IMG/VR virus record: IMGVR_UViG_3300042698_000010
Coordinates: 1-56,698 of that record
Source: a virus
DNA: 56,698 nucleotides
Strand: one strand, 5' to 3'
In this document: piece by piece, positions 7,457 to 14,468 of the stretch
Layout of the letters: each line of letters starts with the position of its first letter
Position numbering within the stretch: position 1 is the stretch's first letter
The notes under the pieces: model-generated
The model's input: only the letters and a program-made list of their open reading frames with translations
What the model was told of the DNA's origin: nothing
Database searches by the model: none
Program-made: the position numbers and the translations under genes

Positions 7457-7537
7457 GGAAGACCGAGACCGTCAACGTAGCGGCCAGAGTATCGGCGAAC
7501 GGGGAACAGTCGCGGCCCCGGTCGGTCTCGGTCTTCC
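7457..7537 (+). ncRNA. 81-nt stem-loop RNA 2
   Basis: A perfect 15-bp inverted repeat (GGAAGACCGAGACCG, 7457-7471, with CGGTCTCGGTCTTCC, 7523-7537) closes a 51-nt interior holding a CGGGG/CCCCG hairpin near the 3' side. Like element 1 it is 81 nt long, begins GGAAG, ends CTTCC and follows a tRNA-type gene after the bases CT. Beyond the GGAAG/CTTCC ends the stems differ in sequence yet stay paired, which points to a conserved RNA structure. Confidence 0.55.
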
Positions 7538-7569
7538 GTCCTAGCAGCAGCAGTAGCAGAGAGGTTCCC

Positions 7570-7764
7570 ATGGCCATTACCGAAGGGCGTCGCCTTGACG
7601 TCCGCGCCATCGCGCCGCACCGCGGCGTGTCCGAGCGCCGTAAGCAGTTCGACAAGCACATCGACGACTGCACCGACTGCCAGCCCGTCCTGTGTTCGAC
7701 CGCTCAGGCCATGTGGCGCGGCCTCTGCCTGGCGGCCCTGCGGGCCACCCCCGGCGGTGCGTGA
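7570..7764 (+). CDS. Hypothetical cysteine-containing protein, 64 aa
   Basis: ATG 7570 has AGAGAGG upstream, behind the RNA cluster. The product contains HIDDCTDCQPVLCSTAQAMW and a later Cys, a spacing that could form a small zinc site. The stop codon overlaps the ATG of the next gene by one base (TGATG), so the two are coupled. No family is recognised. Confidence 0.65.
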   Translation: MAITEGRRLDVRAIAPHRGVSERRKQFDKHIDDCTDCQPVLCSTAQAMWRGLCLAALRATPGGA

Positions 7765-8708
7765 TGGCGCGGCGTATCGACACGGGCTGGCGTGACACGC
7801 TGCTCGGCACGCGGCACGCGAAGTGGGGCTTCCACGCACCGGCCGCCGGGATGAAGATGCCGATGATCGAGTACGACCGCGGCCGCGCCGTCGGCATCGT
7901 CTCGTACCTGCCGCTCGGGCTCGACCTTCCCAGCGGCCCGGACGTGAACTCGGCGTACAGCGCCTTCGGCGCGCTGCGGGACGCCAGCGGCATGGACCAG
8001 CTGCCGTTCCTCACGGCCCGCTACGACGTGCGGGACTGGTCGATGGAAGTCTTCCCCCACAACGACGCGGCGCAGCGCCTGATGAGCCTTGCAGGGTCCG
8101 CATGGGTGAAGATGGCAGAGGCCGACTTCGCCGCGCTGCTCTACCGCATGCGCGGGCGTGAGCTGCCGGACCTGTCGCCGTACTGCGTGACATGGAACAC
8201 GGAATGGCTGCGGATCTACGGCGGGGACCTTCCGCTGGCCGACGGCTTCGAGCGCTGGCCCGGTGAGCCCATGAGCGTGCGGCGGCGGAACTACGAGCCG
8301 AAGGTGTCCATCCCGTTCGGCCAGCGGGTGCCGTGCCTGGACATCGACTTCGCCGTGATTGACCGCGAGAGCCGCGTGGCTGCCCTGGTCGACTACAAGG
8401 CGGCCGGTGGGCGGCTGCCGGTGAACCTGGTCCACCCGAACCTGAAGGCGCTGGCCAGCCTCACGAGCGGTGGCCTGAGCAGCGGCACCAACGTGGCTGC
8501 CTTCGTCGCCGAGTACACGCCGGTGCGGCACAGCTGGGAACTGAGGGTTCACCCGATCAACAAGTCGGCCCGGCTGCTGCTTGCCTACGCGCTCGGCGCC
8601 GTCAACGCCAACGTCTCGGCCCTGGCTTCCACCGTCGCCGGTGGCGAGTGGATCGCACTGACCGAGGACGAGTGGACCGACGTGCTTCGCTGCGCACGCG
8701 ACACCTAG
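7764..8708 (+). CDS. Probable PD-(D/E)XK-type nuclease
   Basis: The 314-residue product contains CLDIDFAVIDRESRVAALVDYKAA at about residues 190-213. An Asp followed about 15 residues later by Asp-x-Lys (VDYK) is the arrangement of restriction-enzyme-like PD-(D/E)XK nucleases, which often cleave or trim phage DNA. The region before it is not recognised. It is coupled to the small Cys gene upstream and is followed by a terminator fused to the next promoter. The motif is short, so the assignment is moderate. Confidence 0.6.
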   Translation: MARRIDTGWRDTLLGTRHAKWGFHAPAAGMKMPMIEYDRGRAVGIVSYLPLGLDLPSGPDVNSAYSAFGALRDASGMDQLPFLTARYDVRDWSMEVFPHNDAAQRLMSLAGSAWVKMAEADFAALLYRMRGRELPDLSPYCVTWNTEWLRIYGGDLPLADGFERWPGEPMSVRRRNYEPKVSIPFGQRVPCLDIDFAVIDRESRVAALVDYKAAGGRLPVNLVHPNLKALASLTSGGLSSGTNVAAFVAEYTPVRHSWELRVHPINKSARLLLAYALGAVNANVSALASTVAGGEWIALTEDEWTDVLRCARDT

Positions 8709-8721
8709 CCCGACCTGCGGT

Positions 8722-8756
8722 AACAGCCCCGCTGGATTCCTTCCGGCGGGGCTGTT
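8722..8756 (+). terminator. Terminator fused to next promoter
   Basis: AACAGCCCCGC pairs with GCGGGGCTGTT across a 13-base loop after the stop at 8708. Its last two bases start the TTGCAT -35 element of the next unit. The motif GACCTGCGG (8712-8720) stands directly before the stem. Confidence 0.75.
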
Positions 8757-8783
8757 GCATTCCCTGGCGACTAGATGTAGTGT
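8755..8783 (+). promoter_or_regulatory. Promoter, TTGCAT-N17-TAGTGT
   Basis: A clear member of the recurrent promoter type, upstream of the basic protein gene at 8828 and abutting the terminator at 8722-8756. Confidence 0.7.
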
Positions 8784-8827
8784 TGTTCCTGTCAGCAGGA
8801 CGCAGCAGCAGCAGAGAAGAGGACCCC

Positions 8828-9166
8828 ATGAACGCCAGCGCACGCAAGGCCCGCCGCCTGATCAACGAGCGCCGTGACCTGGCGAAGGGCATCGAGCGCA
8901 AGCGCCTCATCTCGGCCCACGTGGCCCGCGCCACTGCCGACACCGCGGCACGCAAGACAGTGACCGCCGCGCTTCAGAAGGCGGCCAAGCCGCTGCGCGA
9001 GGCTGGCGACCTGGGCACCGTGAAGACCCGCGTCTGCGCTGTCGCCGACGGCGTCCGCGGGAAGACCCACCGCTACACCGCCCGCCAGGTGGCGAAGATC
9101 GCCGCCCAGTACAACCCGCGCAAGGCCGAGGGCAAGGCCGCGAAGGCCGCGCTGCTCGGCGCGTAA
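8828..9166 (+). CDS. Small basic, possibly nucleic-acid-binding protein
   Basis: The 112-residue product is rich in Lys, Arg and Ala and should be mostly helical (ARKARRLINERRDLAKGIER, YTARQVAKIAAQYN), a composition often seen in DNA-binding or nucleoid-type proteins. ATG 8828 has AGAAGAGG upstream. It is a single-gene unit with its own promoter and a strong terminator. No domain is recognised, so DNA binding is inferred from charge only. Confidence 0.7.
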   Translation: MNASARKARRLINERRDLAKGIERKRLISAHVARATADTAARKTVTAALQKAAKPLREAGDLGTVKTRVCAVADGVRGKTHRYTARQVAKIAAQYNPRKAEGKAAKAALLGA

Positions 9167-9174
9167 GGACCTGC

Positions 9175-9205
9175 GGGGCCCGGCGTTCAACCGGGGCCGG
9201 GCCCC
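9175..9205 (+). terminator. Terminator hairpin
   Basis: GGGGCCCGGC pairs with GCCGGGCCCC around an 11-base loop, just after the basic protein gene. GACCTGCGG (9168-9176) overlaps its 5' edge. Confidence 0.75.
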
Positions 9206-9257
9206 TTCGCCAACCCGACTCGTGCCCGCTGGCACGGTTAAGCGAAAGGCCACCACC

Positions 9258-9581
9258 GTGACCGAAGCCGACAATCCCCGCACCACCTTCGAAGCGTTCG
9301 AATGGGTGGCCTTCGCTGCCTGTGGCCAGCTGGACGCGCCGCCGATGTTCCCCCACCCGACGGACGAAGTCGGCGTTGCGGCCGCCAAGGCGACCTGCGC
9401 CGTCTGCCCGGTCCAGCCCGAGTGCCTGGACCGGGCCATCGCCACTGGCGAGCAGCACGGCGTATGGGGCGGCATGACCGAGGAAGAGCGGCGCAACGCA
9501 CGGCGCCGTGAGTCTCGTGCCCGCAGCCGGAAGCCCGGCGCCATCGCCGTGACGATCGTGCCGCTCGGCGACCTTCTCTGA
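9258..9581 (+). CDS. WhiB-like iron-sulfur transcriptional regulator
   Basis: The 107-residue product has the four-cysteine WhiB pattern (Cys22, Cys47, Cys50, Cys56) and the GVWGG turn (68-72), followed by an Arg-rich DNA-contact tail. WhiB proteins carry a 4Fe-4S cluster and act with the principal sigma factor. Phage members can rewire host septation genes or exclude other phages. GTG 9258 has GAAAGG 9 bases upstream, which decides the start over an in-frame ATG-less extension. It stands alone between two terminators. Confidence 0.93.
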   Translation: MTEADNPRTTFEAFEWVAFAACGQLDAPPMFPHPTDEVGVAAAKATCAVCPVQPECLDRAIATGEQHGVWGGMTEEERRNARRRESRARSRKPGAIAVTIVPLGDLL

Positions 9582-9587
9582 TCCGCG

Positions 9588-9618
9588 GCGGCCCCCGCCC
9601 GATCTGGACGGGGGCCGC
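9588..9618 (+). terminator. Terminator after WhiB-like gene
   Basis: GCGGCCCCCG pairs with CGGGGGCCGC around an 11-base loop, 6 bases after the stop codon. The loop and 3' arm hold the TGGACG -35-like element of the next gene. Confidence 0.75.
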
Positions 9619-9633
9619 ATCTGCCGCTAGGAT
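9605..9633 (+). promoter_or_regulatory. Candidate promoter for leaderless HNH gene
   Basis: TGGACG, 17 bases, TAGGAT. The -10 ends 6 bases before the ATG at 9640, so transcription would start at or next to the start codon. Confidence 0.45.
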
Positions 9634-9639
9634 GAAACC

Positions 9640-10212
9640 ATGAACAATATCAACGGGACCTACCGCAACCCACGGCACGACGAAATCGCCGACGCGATCC
9701 GCCAGGGCCTGAGCGACCCGGCCGTGGCCAAGCGTATCGGCGTCGCCCGCAAGACCGTGACCCGTGTCCGGAAGATCGAAGGCCTGCCCGCGTTCACCGT
9801 GGCGCGGACCGTGGCACAGATCTTCCTTGAGGACGCCCGCACAGAGGACGACGGGCACACCTACTGGGACGGCTGCCGGGATACCGGCGGTGCGCCTCAG
9901 ATCCGCTTTGAGGGGCGGTACCTGCGGGCTTCGCACGTGGCCTTCGAGACCTTCCACGGGCGGCCGCCGGTGGGCTACGTCAAGGCCGACTGTGACGTGC
10001 CGCACTGCCTCACCCCGAGCCACATCCTTGATGACCTCGGCCGCCGGAAGCTGTACATGCAGCTGCGCACCCTGGAAGGCCTGTACGGCCACTGGGACGC
10101 GTGCACGGCCTGCGGTGCCGACTGGGACACGTGGGGCCGCGTGCAGCCCAACCTTCAGATCTACTGCGGCGCGTGCAGCCTGCGGCGCAGCCGGGGCCAG
10201 GCGGCGGCATGA
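9640..10212 (+). CDS. HNH-type endonuclease with N-terminal HTH
   Basis: The 190-residue product begins with a resolvase-like helix-turn-helix (EIADAIRQGLSDPAVAKRIGVARKTVTRVRK, split here as residues 15-45). It continues into an HNH-like core (HVAFETFHGRPPVGYVKADC, then CLTPSHI, about 90-130) and ends in a zinc-ribbon-like tail with CTACGAD and YCGACSLRR. That layout is typical of free-standing phage homing nucleases. There is no clear ribosome site, and the -10 is adjacent to the ATG. The stop overlaps the next start (ATGA). Confidence 0.8.
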   Translation: MNNINGTYRNPRHDEIADAIRQGLSDPAVAKRIGVARKTVTRVRKIEGLPAFTVARTVAQIFLEDARTEDDGHTYWDGCRDTGGAPQIRFEGRYLRASHVAFETFHGRPPVGYVKADCDVPHCLTPSHILDDLGRRKLYMQLRTLEGLYGHWDACTACGADWDTWGRVQPNLQIYCGACSLRRSRGQAAA

Positions 10213-10484
10213 GCCACGTCATGAAGTACGGGCCTCGCCGTCCGGCCCCGGTGGCGAGCACCGAGCAGCTGGCCGAGGCGACGTGCCGCAGGCTGCGGCT
10301 GAACGGCGGGGATGCAGCATTCTTCGCCACGGTGTTCGGCTACGTCCGCGAGGAAGAGTTGGCGGGCCGTGACACCTACGCGCTGTGGTCTCAGTACCGC
10401 CGCGACAAGCACAGCGACCTGGCCACCGCGGCGTACCTGGAAGCCCTGGCATCGACACGGAAGATGGGACGGCCAGCACTGTGA
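10209..10484 (+). CDS. Hypothetical protein, 91 aa
   Basis: Starts by 4-base overlap with the HNH gene and ends by 4-base overlap (GTGA) with the LuxR-type gene, so the three are one coupled operon. The product is helical and charged (TEQLAEATCRRLRLNGGDAAFFATVFGYV is followed by an acidic-basic stretch). No family is recognised. Confidence 0.7.
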   Translation: MSHVMKYGPRRPAPVASTEQLAEATCRRLRLNGGDAAFFATVFGYVREEELAGRDTYALWSQYRRDKHSDLATAAYLEALASTRKMGRPAL

Positions 10485-10708
10485 AGACGCGAGCGAGGAC
10501 CATGACCGAGCGCGAGCGTCTCGTGATGCTGGACACCGCGCGCGGCCTTACGGCGCAGCAGATCGCCGACCACCGGGACCTGTCGCTGTTCGGCGTACAG
10601 CACACGCTGCGCCGCGTGAAGCTAGCGCTCGGCGCCGAGACGATCGCCCACGCTGTGGCCCTGAGCATTGCCCTGGGCTACATCACCCCCGAGGACGTGA
10701 CGGCATGA
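10481..10708 (+). CDS. LuxR/GerE-type HTH regulator
   Basis: The 75-residue product is almost only a GerE domain: TERERLVMLDTARGLTAQQI then an HTH ending in TLRRVKLALGAETIAHAVAL. It lacks any sensor domain. The GTG at 10481 overlaps the previous stop; an ATG at 10502 is an alternative start that keeps the whole domain. Such stand-alone GerE proteins bind promoters directly, and this one is a candidate switch protein for the late or accessory promoters. The target is not known. Confidence 0.85.
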   Translation: MKTRARTMTERERLVMLDTARGLTAQQIADHRDLSLFGVQHTLRRVKLALGAETIAHAVALSIALGYITPEDVTA

Positions 10709-11445
10709 GCATGCGCTACTGCGACCGGTGCGACGGCTGCGCCGACGACTACTGCGGGGGCGGCTGCGGGTCGCCTCGCTGGTGCAACGCCGCTTACCAC
10801 GGCTTCGGCTGCGACGCCTGCCACAAGCCCGTGATGCGGCCCGCATGGGCCTTCCGTCCGGCCAAGTTGGTGCACTGCCACCTGAACCGCCACCACAGCG
10901 GCGACTGCTCACCTGGCAGCAAGGCCGTGCCGCAGCCCGAGCCGGTCAAGCAGCCCGAGCCCCCCGAAGGCGCCCCCGCGCCGGGTCACGTTCACGCTCT
11001 ACACCAACGAAGGGAACTGATCATGCAGCACATCCAGTACACCGACCGCGACTTCGTCGCCCACGCGGCCGAGGTGATGGCCGACCGGATCCTGGAAGAG
11101 GGCGGCTACACGCACGCGGACGAGCAGGCGTGCCGGAAGCTCGAAGCCATCGGCAAGGGCGGCACCGCGCTGGTGCTGACCGGGGCCGAGCTGGACCTGT
11201 CGCAGGCTTCCTCGCTCATGGGCAAGGTGATCCAGGCCGAGCTGGACCACTGGGTCCCCGGTTCCTCGCAGCGCCTGATCTGGCGTGCGGCGCAGGCCCT
11301 CGGCTTCACGGCACCCGCCGTCCTGAAGCACCCGTTCAACGACACCGACTGTGGCACCGAGCCGCGCTATCACTCGCTGACGCCGAGCTGGCTGGCCGGT
11401 CGCTACCTCATGTGCTGCTCGGTGTGCGGGCGGCTCTACAGCTGA
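10705..11445 (+). CDS. Cysteine-rich protein fused in frame to second module
   Basis: The 246-residue frame begins with a dense Cys/His zinc-binding region (CDRCDGCADDYCGGGCGSP and CDACHKP, then HCHLNRHH), followed by a Pro-rich linker. After that comes MQHIQYTDRDFVAHAAEVMA and a C-terminal CCSVCG. An internal ATG at 11023 has its own AAGGGA ribosome site. In the next frame the sequence before it reads like a natural gene end (VTFTLYTNEGN then stop at 11020). Two ancestral genes may thus have been fused, or a frameshift in the C-run near 10970 may hide a gene boundary. No function is assigned. Confidence 0.65.
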   Translation: MSMRYCDRCDGCADDYCGGGCGSPRWCNAAYHGFGCDACHKPVMRPAWAFRPAKLVHCHLNRHHSGDCSPGSKAVPQPEPVKQPEPPEGAPAPGHVHALHQRRELIMQHIQYTDRDFVAHAAEVMADRILEEGGYTHADEQACRKLEAIGKGGTALVLTGAELDLSQASSLMGKVIQAELDHWVPGSSQRLIWRAAQALGFTAPAVLKHPFNDTDCGTEPRYHSLTPSWLAGRYLMCCSVCGRLYS

Positions 11446-11476
11446 CCCTGGACAACCGCGGACAACCGTGGACAGC

Positions 11477-11515
11477 GAAGGGCCCCCACCGATCCGAACT
11501 CGGTGGGGGCCCTTC
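11477..11515. terminator. Bidirectional terminator between convergent operons
   Basis: GAAGGGCCCCCACCG pairs perfectly with CGGTGGGGGCCCTTC (15 bp, 9-base loop). It separates the plus-strand early region from the end of the minus-strand late operon. Confidence 0.85.
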
Positions 11516-11523
11516 GGGTTGCG

Positions 11524-11799
11524 CTACTTCGTGATCAGGTACGTTGCGACGGCCGCGAGGGCACTCACAACGCCCGAAGCGGCAGCCACCGGGGCCAGTG
11601 GCCAGCGCCGCTCTTCCAGTGCGCCTACACGCCCTTCCAGGGCCGTGACGCGGTTGTTCACGGTGTCGATGTCCTTGACGGCGTTGGCCTGAGCCTGACT
11701 GATCAAGTTCAGCTTCCCGTCTAGGCGCTCGAATCCGGCAGCCATTTCCCCTCGAAGGGTAGCTAGGGCGGCTGCAACGTTCACTTCGTCGTCAGCCAT
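11524..11799 (-). CDS. XhlA-like holin accessory protein
   Basis: The 91-residue product has a coiled-coil with repeated hydrophobic positions (ATLRGEMAAGFERLDGKLNL, then KDIDTVNNRVTALEGRVGAL) and one C-terminal membrane segment (LAPVAAASGVVSALAAVATYL). That is the layout of XhlA-type lysis proteins, which work with a holin. ATG 11799 is chosen; a longer form from 11820 is possible. It is the last gene of the late operon, next to a holin and the amidase. Confidence 0.7.
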   Translation of the reverse strand: MADDEVNVAAALATLRGEMAAGFERLDGKLNLISQAQANAVKDIDTVNNRVTALEGRVGALEERRWPLAPVAAASGVVSALAAVATYLITK

Positions 11800-11832
11800 G
11801 ACAGCCCCCCACGGCTGCAACGACCGCCACGG

Positions 11833-12060
11833 CTACTCGCCCTGGTCGCGGGTGTCCACCGCGAGTGCGCTGTTGCGGTTGCCGAGCGCCTTGACGACGG
11901 CGCCGTACAGCACCACCAGGACGGACGGGAACGCGGCGACACCAGCGGCCTTGACGGCGGTCAGGTTCGTGATGTCGAACCCGGACGCCGTGAGCAGGCC
12001 CAGGAAGCTGGCCGCGTAGGTCAGCCCCGCCAGCTCAGCGAGCGACTTCAGGTACTTCAT
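11833..12060 (-). CDS. Holin, r1t-type
   Basis: The 75-residue product has two hydrophobic segments (GLTYAASFLGLLTASG and AAGVAAFPSVLVVLYGAVVKAL) joined by a short polar turn and a charged C-terminus, matching small r1t-type holins that open the membrane for the endolysin. It lies directly after the amidase gene in the late operon. Confidence 0.75.
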   Translation of the reverse strand: MKYLKSLAELAGLTYAASFLGLLTASGFDITNLTAVKAAGVAAFPSVLVVLYGAVVKALGNRNSALAVDTRDQGE

Positions 12061-12119
12061 GATGTGATCCTCTCGGGACGGTTACCGCGCAGCCCCCGCG
12101 CCCGCCGTACGGCTTCGCC

Positions 12120-12968
12120 TCAGCTGGCGTTGCCGTGCACGTTGACGTCCACCGAGACGGCGTTGGCCGCCAGTGCCTCGGTGACGGCAGCCTTCACCTT
12201 CGCGGCCACCTCATCGGCGGACAGGCCGTGCTGCGCGGCCACCAGGCCGGACAGCGCGCTGATCGCAGCGAGCAGTGCGGCCAGGTCATTCTTGTTGCCC
12301 CACAGCATGGCGTTCAGCTGGCCGAACCAGGCGCGGACTTCCTCATCCATGATGAGCCCCTTCGGTGCATCGGCCGCGAACAGTTCGAAGATCGGGCCGG
12401 GGTCGGTGTGGTCGTTCTCGGGGATCTGGCTGTGCCCGTAGTGTCCGGGCACCGACTGCCAGGTCCCGCTGTTGCGGTTGCCGTTCCAGGTGGGCTGGCC
12501 CATGGGCCAGACGTCGGGCACACCCCAGCTGCGCAGCCAGGACATGATCCGGTCCAGGCCTGCGGCCGGCGTGTCCTTCAGCGTGGGGTAGACCTTCCCG
12601 CCGACGCGGCAGTACGGGAAGAACAGCCACTCGATCTGGATGTTCACCGTGCCGTGCCGGTTCGTCTCGACGCCGCCGCTGGCATTGATCAGGGCCCGAG
12701 CGGACCGGTCCGCCGGGATGAACTGCGCCACGCGGCCGGTGAACGGATCGGCCAGCAGATGCGGTGCGCTGCCCGCACCGGCGCCGCTGAAGTATCCGGC
12801 GAGGCTGTCGAACGGGATGAGGTCCAGTGGCGCAGCGGCGGTGCCGTTCTTGTCCCACGTGATGTGGTGGGTAGCGCGTGCGCCGCCTACGCCGTCCATG
12901 GTCCCGCCGTTGTTGGTCGGGCGCTGCTCGGCGCCCGGAAGCCAGATGGCTGGCATCGCGGTTGTCAC
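12120..12968 (-). CDS. Endolysin, N-acetylmuramoyl-L-alanine amidase
   Basis: The 282-residue product has an Amidase_2/PGRP-like core: THHITWD supplies one zinc His, and VPGHYGHSQIPENDHTDPG the second His and the Asp of the zinc site. The C-terminal 90 residues are helical and Ala-rich (LAALLAAISALSGLVAAQ) and may mediate wall binding or oligomerisation. It cleaves the amide between muramic acid and the peptide stem. The GTG at 12968 sits very close to GAGAGGAA, and an ATG four codons later is an alternative start. It precedes the holin genes. Confidence 0.85.
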   Translation of the reverse strand: MTTAMPAIWLPGAEQRPTNNGGTMDGVGGARATHHITWDKNGTAAAPLDLIPFDSLAGYFSGAGAGSAPHLLADPFTGRVAQFIPADRSARALINASGGVETNRHGTVNIQIEWLFFPYCRVGGKVYPTLKDTPAAGLDRIMSWLRSWGVPDVWPMGQPTWNGNRNSGTWQSVPGHYGHSQIPENDHTDPGPIFELFAADAPKGLIMDEEVRAWFGQLNAMLWGNKNDLAALLAAISALSGLVAAQHGLSADEVAAKVKAAVTEALAANAVSVDVNVHGNAS

Positions 12969-12974
12969 TTCCTC

Positions 12975-13781
12975 TCAGTTGGGGCAGAGCGTGCTGTCCG
13001 GCACGGGCACCGGCAGCGGGTTGGCGCCCGAGCGGACCACGCCGTCGGCCGAGAGCAGCGGGCCCATGCAGCGCCACCACACCCACGCCATGTACCGGTA
13101 GCCGGTGTCGCCGGGGTGGACGCCGTCCGGCAGCAGCCCGGACGGGACGGCAGCGCTCATGCGGGCCAGCGACACGCGGGGCCCGGCCGCCGAGACGATC
13201 TGGGGCAGCCGCTCGTTGAAGCGCTGCTGCGCCACGGACGCCACGTCGCTGTAGGTGCCGTACCAGTTCGGGATCAGGTCGCCGACCACTACCCGCACCG
13301 TCGGCGACGCCGAGGTGATCCGGCCGATCAGGTCGGCCATCCGGCTGGCCATGACGTCGGCATTGGCACCCTGGCGCGCGTCGTTCGTCCCCGCGTCCAG
13401 CAGGACAACGTCAGGCTGATACGCGGCCATCCACCCGTCGATCTGCTCGGACAGCTGGTCGATGCGCCAGCCCGAGTGGCCTTCGTGGTGGGGGTTGGAC
13501 TGCTGGCCGCTCGACTGTGAGCCGACCCATGTGGCGGTATAGATCTGCTGGACTTCGACCATGTAGCGGGCGACGTCCCATCGGTATCCGTCGCCGGTCG
13601 AGCTGCCGACACCGGCCGTGATGCTGTCGCCCAGCGGCATGACCCGCAGATGCTTCGACGTGTCGATCGGCGGCAGCGTCGACTCTGCGCCGGTGGCGGC
13701 CGGGCCCGGTATGAGCAGCGCTGCGGCGACCGAGGCGGCCAGGGCCGCACCGAGAACTGCCGGAAGGGTGGTGGTGCGCAA
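12975..13781 (-). CDS. Secreted SGNH/GDSL hydrolase
   Basis: The 268-residue product has an N-terminal signal-peptide-like region (residues 1-32). The SGNH blocks follow: GDSITAG with Ser53, GTND with Asn133, and DGVHPGD with Asp219 and His222, so the catalytic Ser-Asp-His set is complete. These enzymes remove acyl groups from sugars or lipids. The start is TTG with AGGA upstream. It lies between minor tail genes and the amidase, so it may act on cell envelope polymers during lysis or entry. The substrate is not known. Confidence 0.85.
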   Translation of the reverse strand: MRTTTLPAVLGAALAASVAAALLIPGPAATGAESTLPPIDTSKHLRVMPLGDSITAGVGSSTGDGYRWDVARYMVEVQQIYTATWVGSQSSGQQSNPHHEGHSGWRIDQLSEQIDGWMAAYQPDVVLLDAGTNDARQGANADVMASRMADLIGRITSASPTVRVVVGDLIPNWYGTYSDVASVAQQRFNERLPQIVSAAGPRVSLARMSAAVPSGLLPDGVHPGDTGYRYMAWVWWRCMGPLLSADGVVRSGANPLPVPVPDSTLCPN

Positions 13782-13789
13782 GGGTGGTC

Positions 13790-14161
13790 CTAGTCGTTGG
13801 TGGTGAAGGCCTGAGTGCGCAGCGACAGCCAGGTCAGAGAGTGCTGGTCCGGGCGGCCGGTGGGCCGGTTGCCGAGGTACTTCTGAAGCCCTGCCAGGCT
13901 GTCACGGAAGGTGTCGCCAGGCTGCTGGAAACCGCACTGATCGAGAGCCGACCAGACGATCATCTCGGCGTCCGCGTCCCGCTCGACCAGATCGAGAAGG
14001 CGGACGTGAGGCTTCGTCGGCACCGCGGGCTGCTGAAGCGCCTTCCGCACGGCCGAGGCGGCCGAGCGCTTCCCGGCCGTCCCCTTCGGGTGCGCCTCGG
14101 GCGCCAGGTCGCCGAACTCGGCCGGGCCGTCCTCGGCCGCGGGCACGTCAATGTCTGTCAC
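13790..14161 (-). CDS. Hypothetical late protein, 123 aa
   Basis: GTG start with AAGGGG upstream. The product has an acidic N-terminus, a basic middle (AGKRSAASAVRKALQQ) and an RLLDLVERDADAEMIVWSALDQC stretch. No family is recognised. It lies in the tail-to-lysis part of the late operon. Confidence 0.65.
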   Translation of the reverse strand: MTDIDVPAAEDGPAEFGDLAPEAHPKGTAGKRSAASAVRKALQQPAVPTKPHVRLLDLVERDADAEMIVWSALDQCGFQQPGDTFRDSLAGLQKYLGNRPTGRPDQHSLTWLSLRTQAFTTND

Positions 14162-14188
14162 GGTGTTACCCCTTCCGGTCCGTAAAGT

Positions 14189-14458
14189 CTACTGGGCCGC
14201 GGGGGCTGCCCCGGCCCGCTGCGCCGCCAGGTAGAAGGCCAGTGCCTCGTTGACAAGAGCAGCCTGCTGGGCTGCCTGCTCGGCCTCTGCCGTCCGGGCT
14301 GCGTGCTCGCGCTCTTCCTCGGCCTTGACGTAGTCGAAGTAGTCCTTCGGGTCGATCAGTTCGCAGCCCTCGGGCAGCTCGGGCGCCGGGGTGCCCGAGT
14401 GCTCTACCAGCGCGCCGCCGGTGGTGCGGTAGTAGATCGTTCCGGGGGTGATGTCCAT
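14189..14458 (-). CDS. Hypothetical late protein, 89 aa
   Basis: ATG 14458. The first half is beta-like (ITPGTIYYRTTGGALVEH). The second half is a charged alanine-rich helix likely to form a coiled coil (KAEEEREHAARTAEAEQAAQ). It follows a tail-fibre-like gene, so a small chaperone or tail-tip role is possible but unsupported. Confidence 0.65.
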   Translation of the reverse strand: MDITPGTIYYRTTGGALVEHSGTPAPELPEGCELIDPKDYFDYVKAEEEREHAARTAEAEQAAQQAALVNEALAFYLAAQRAGAAPAAQ

Positions 14459-14468
14459 GGCAGCCTTC

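Noticed and set aside
7089-7839. Minus-strand ORFs of 188-194 aa over the tRNA cluster
   Set aside because: They contain GRIRTCG and PAGFEPA peptides, well-known artefacts of antisense tRNA translation.
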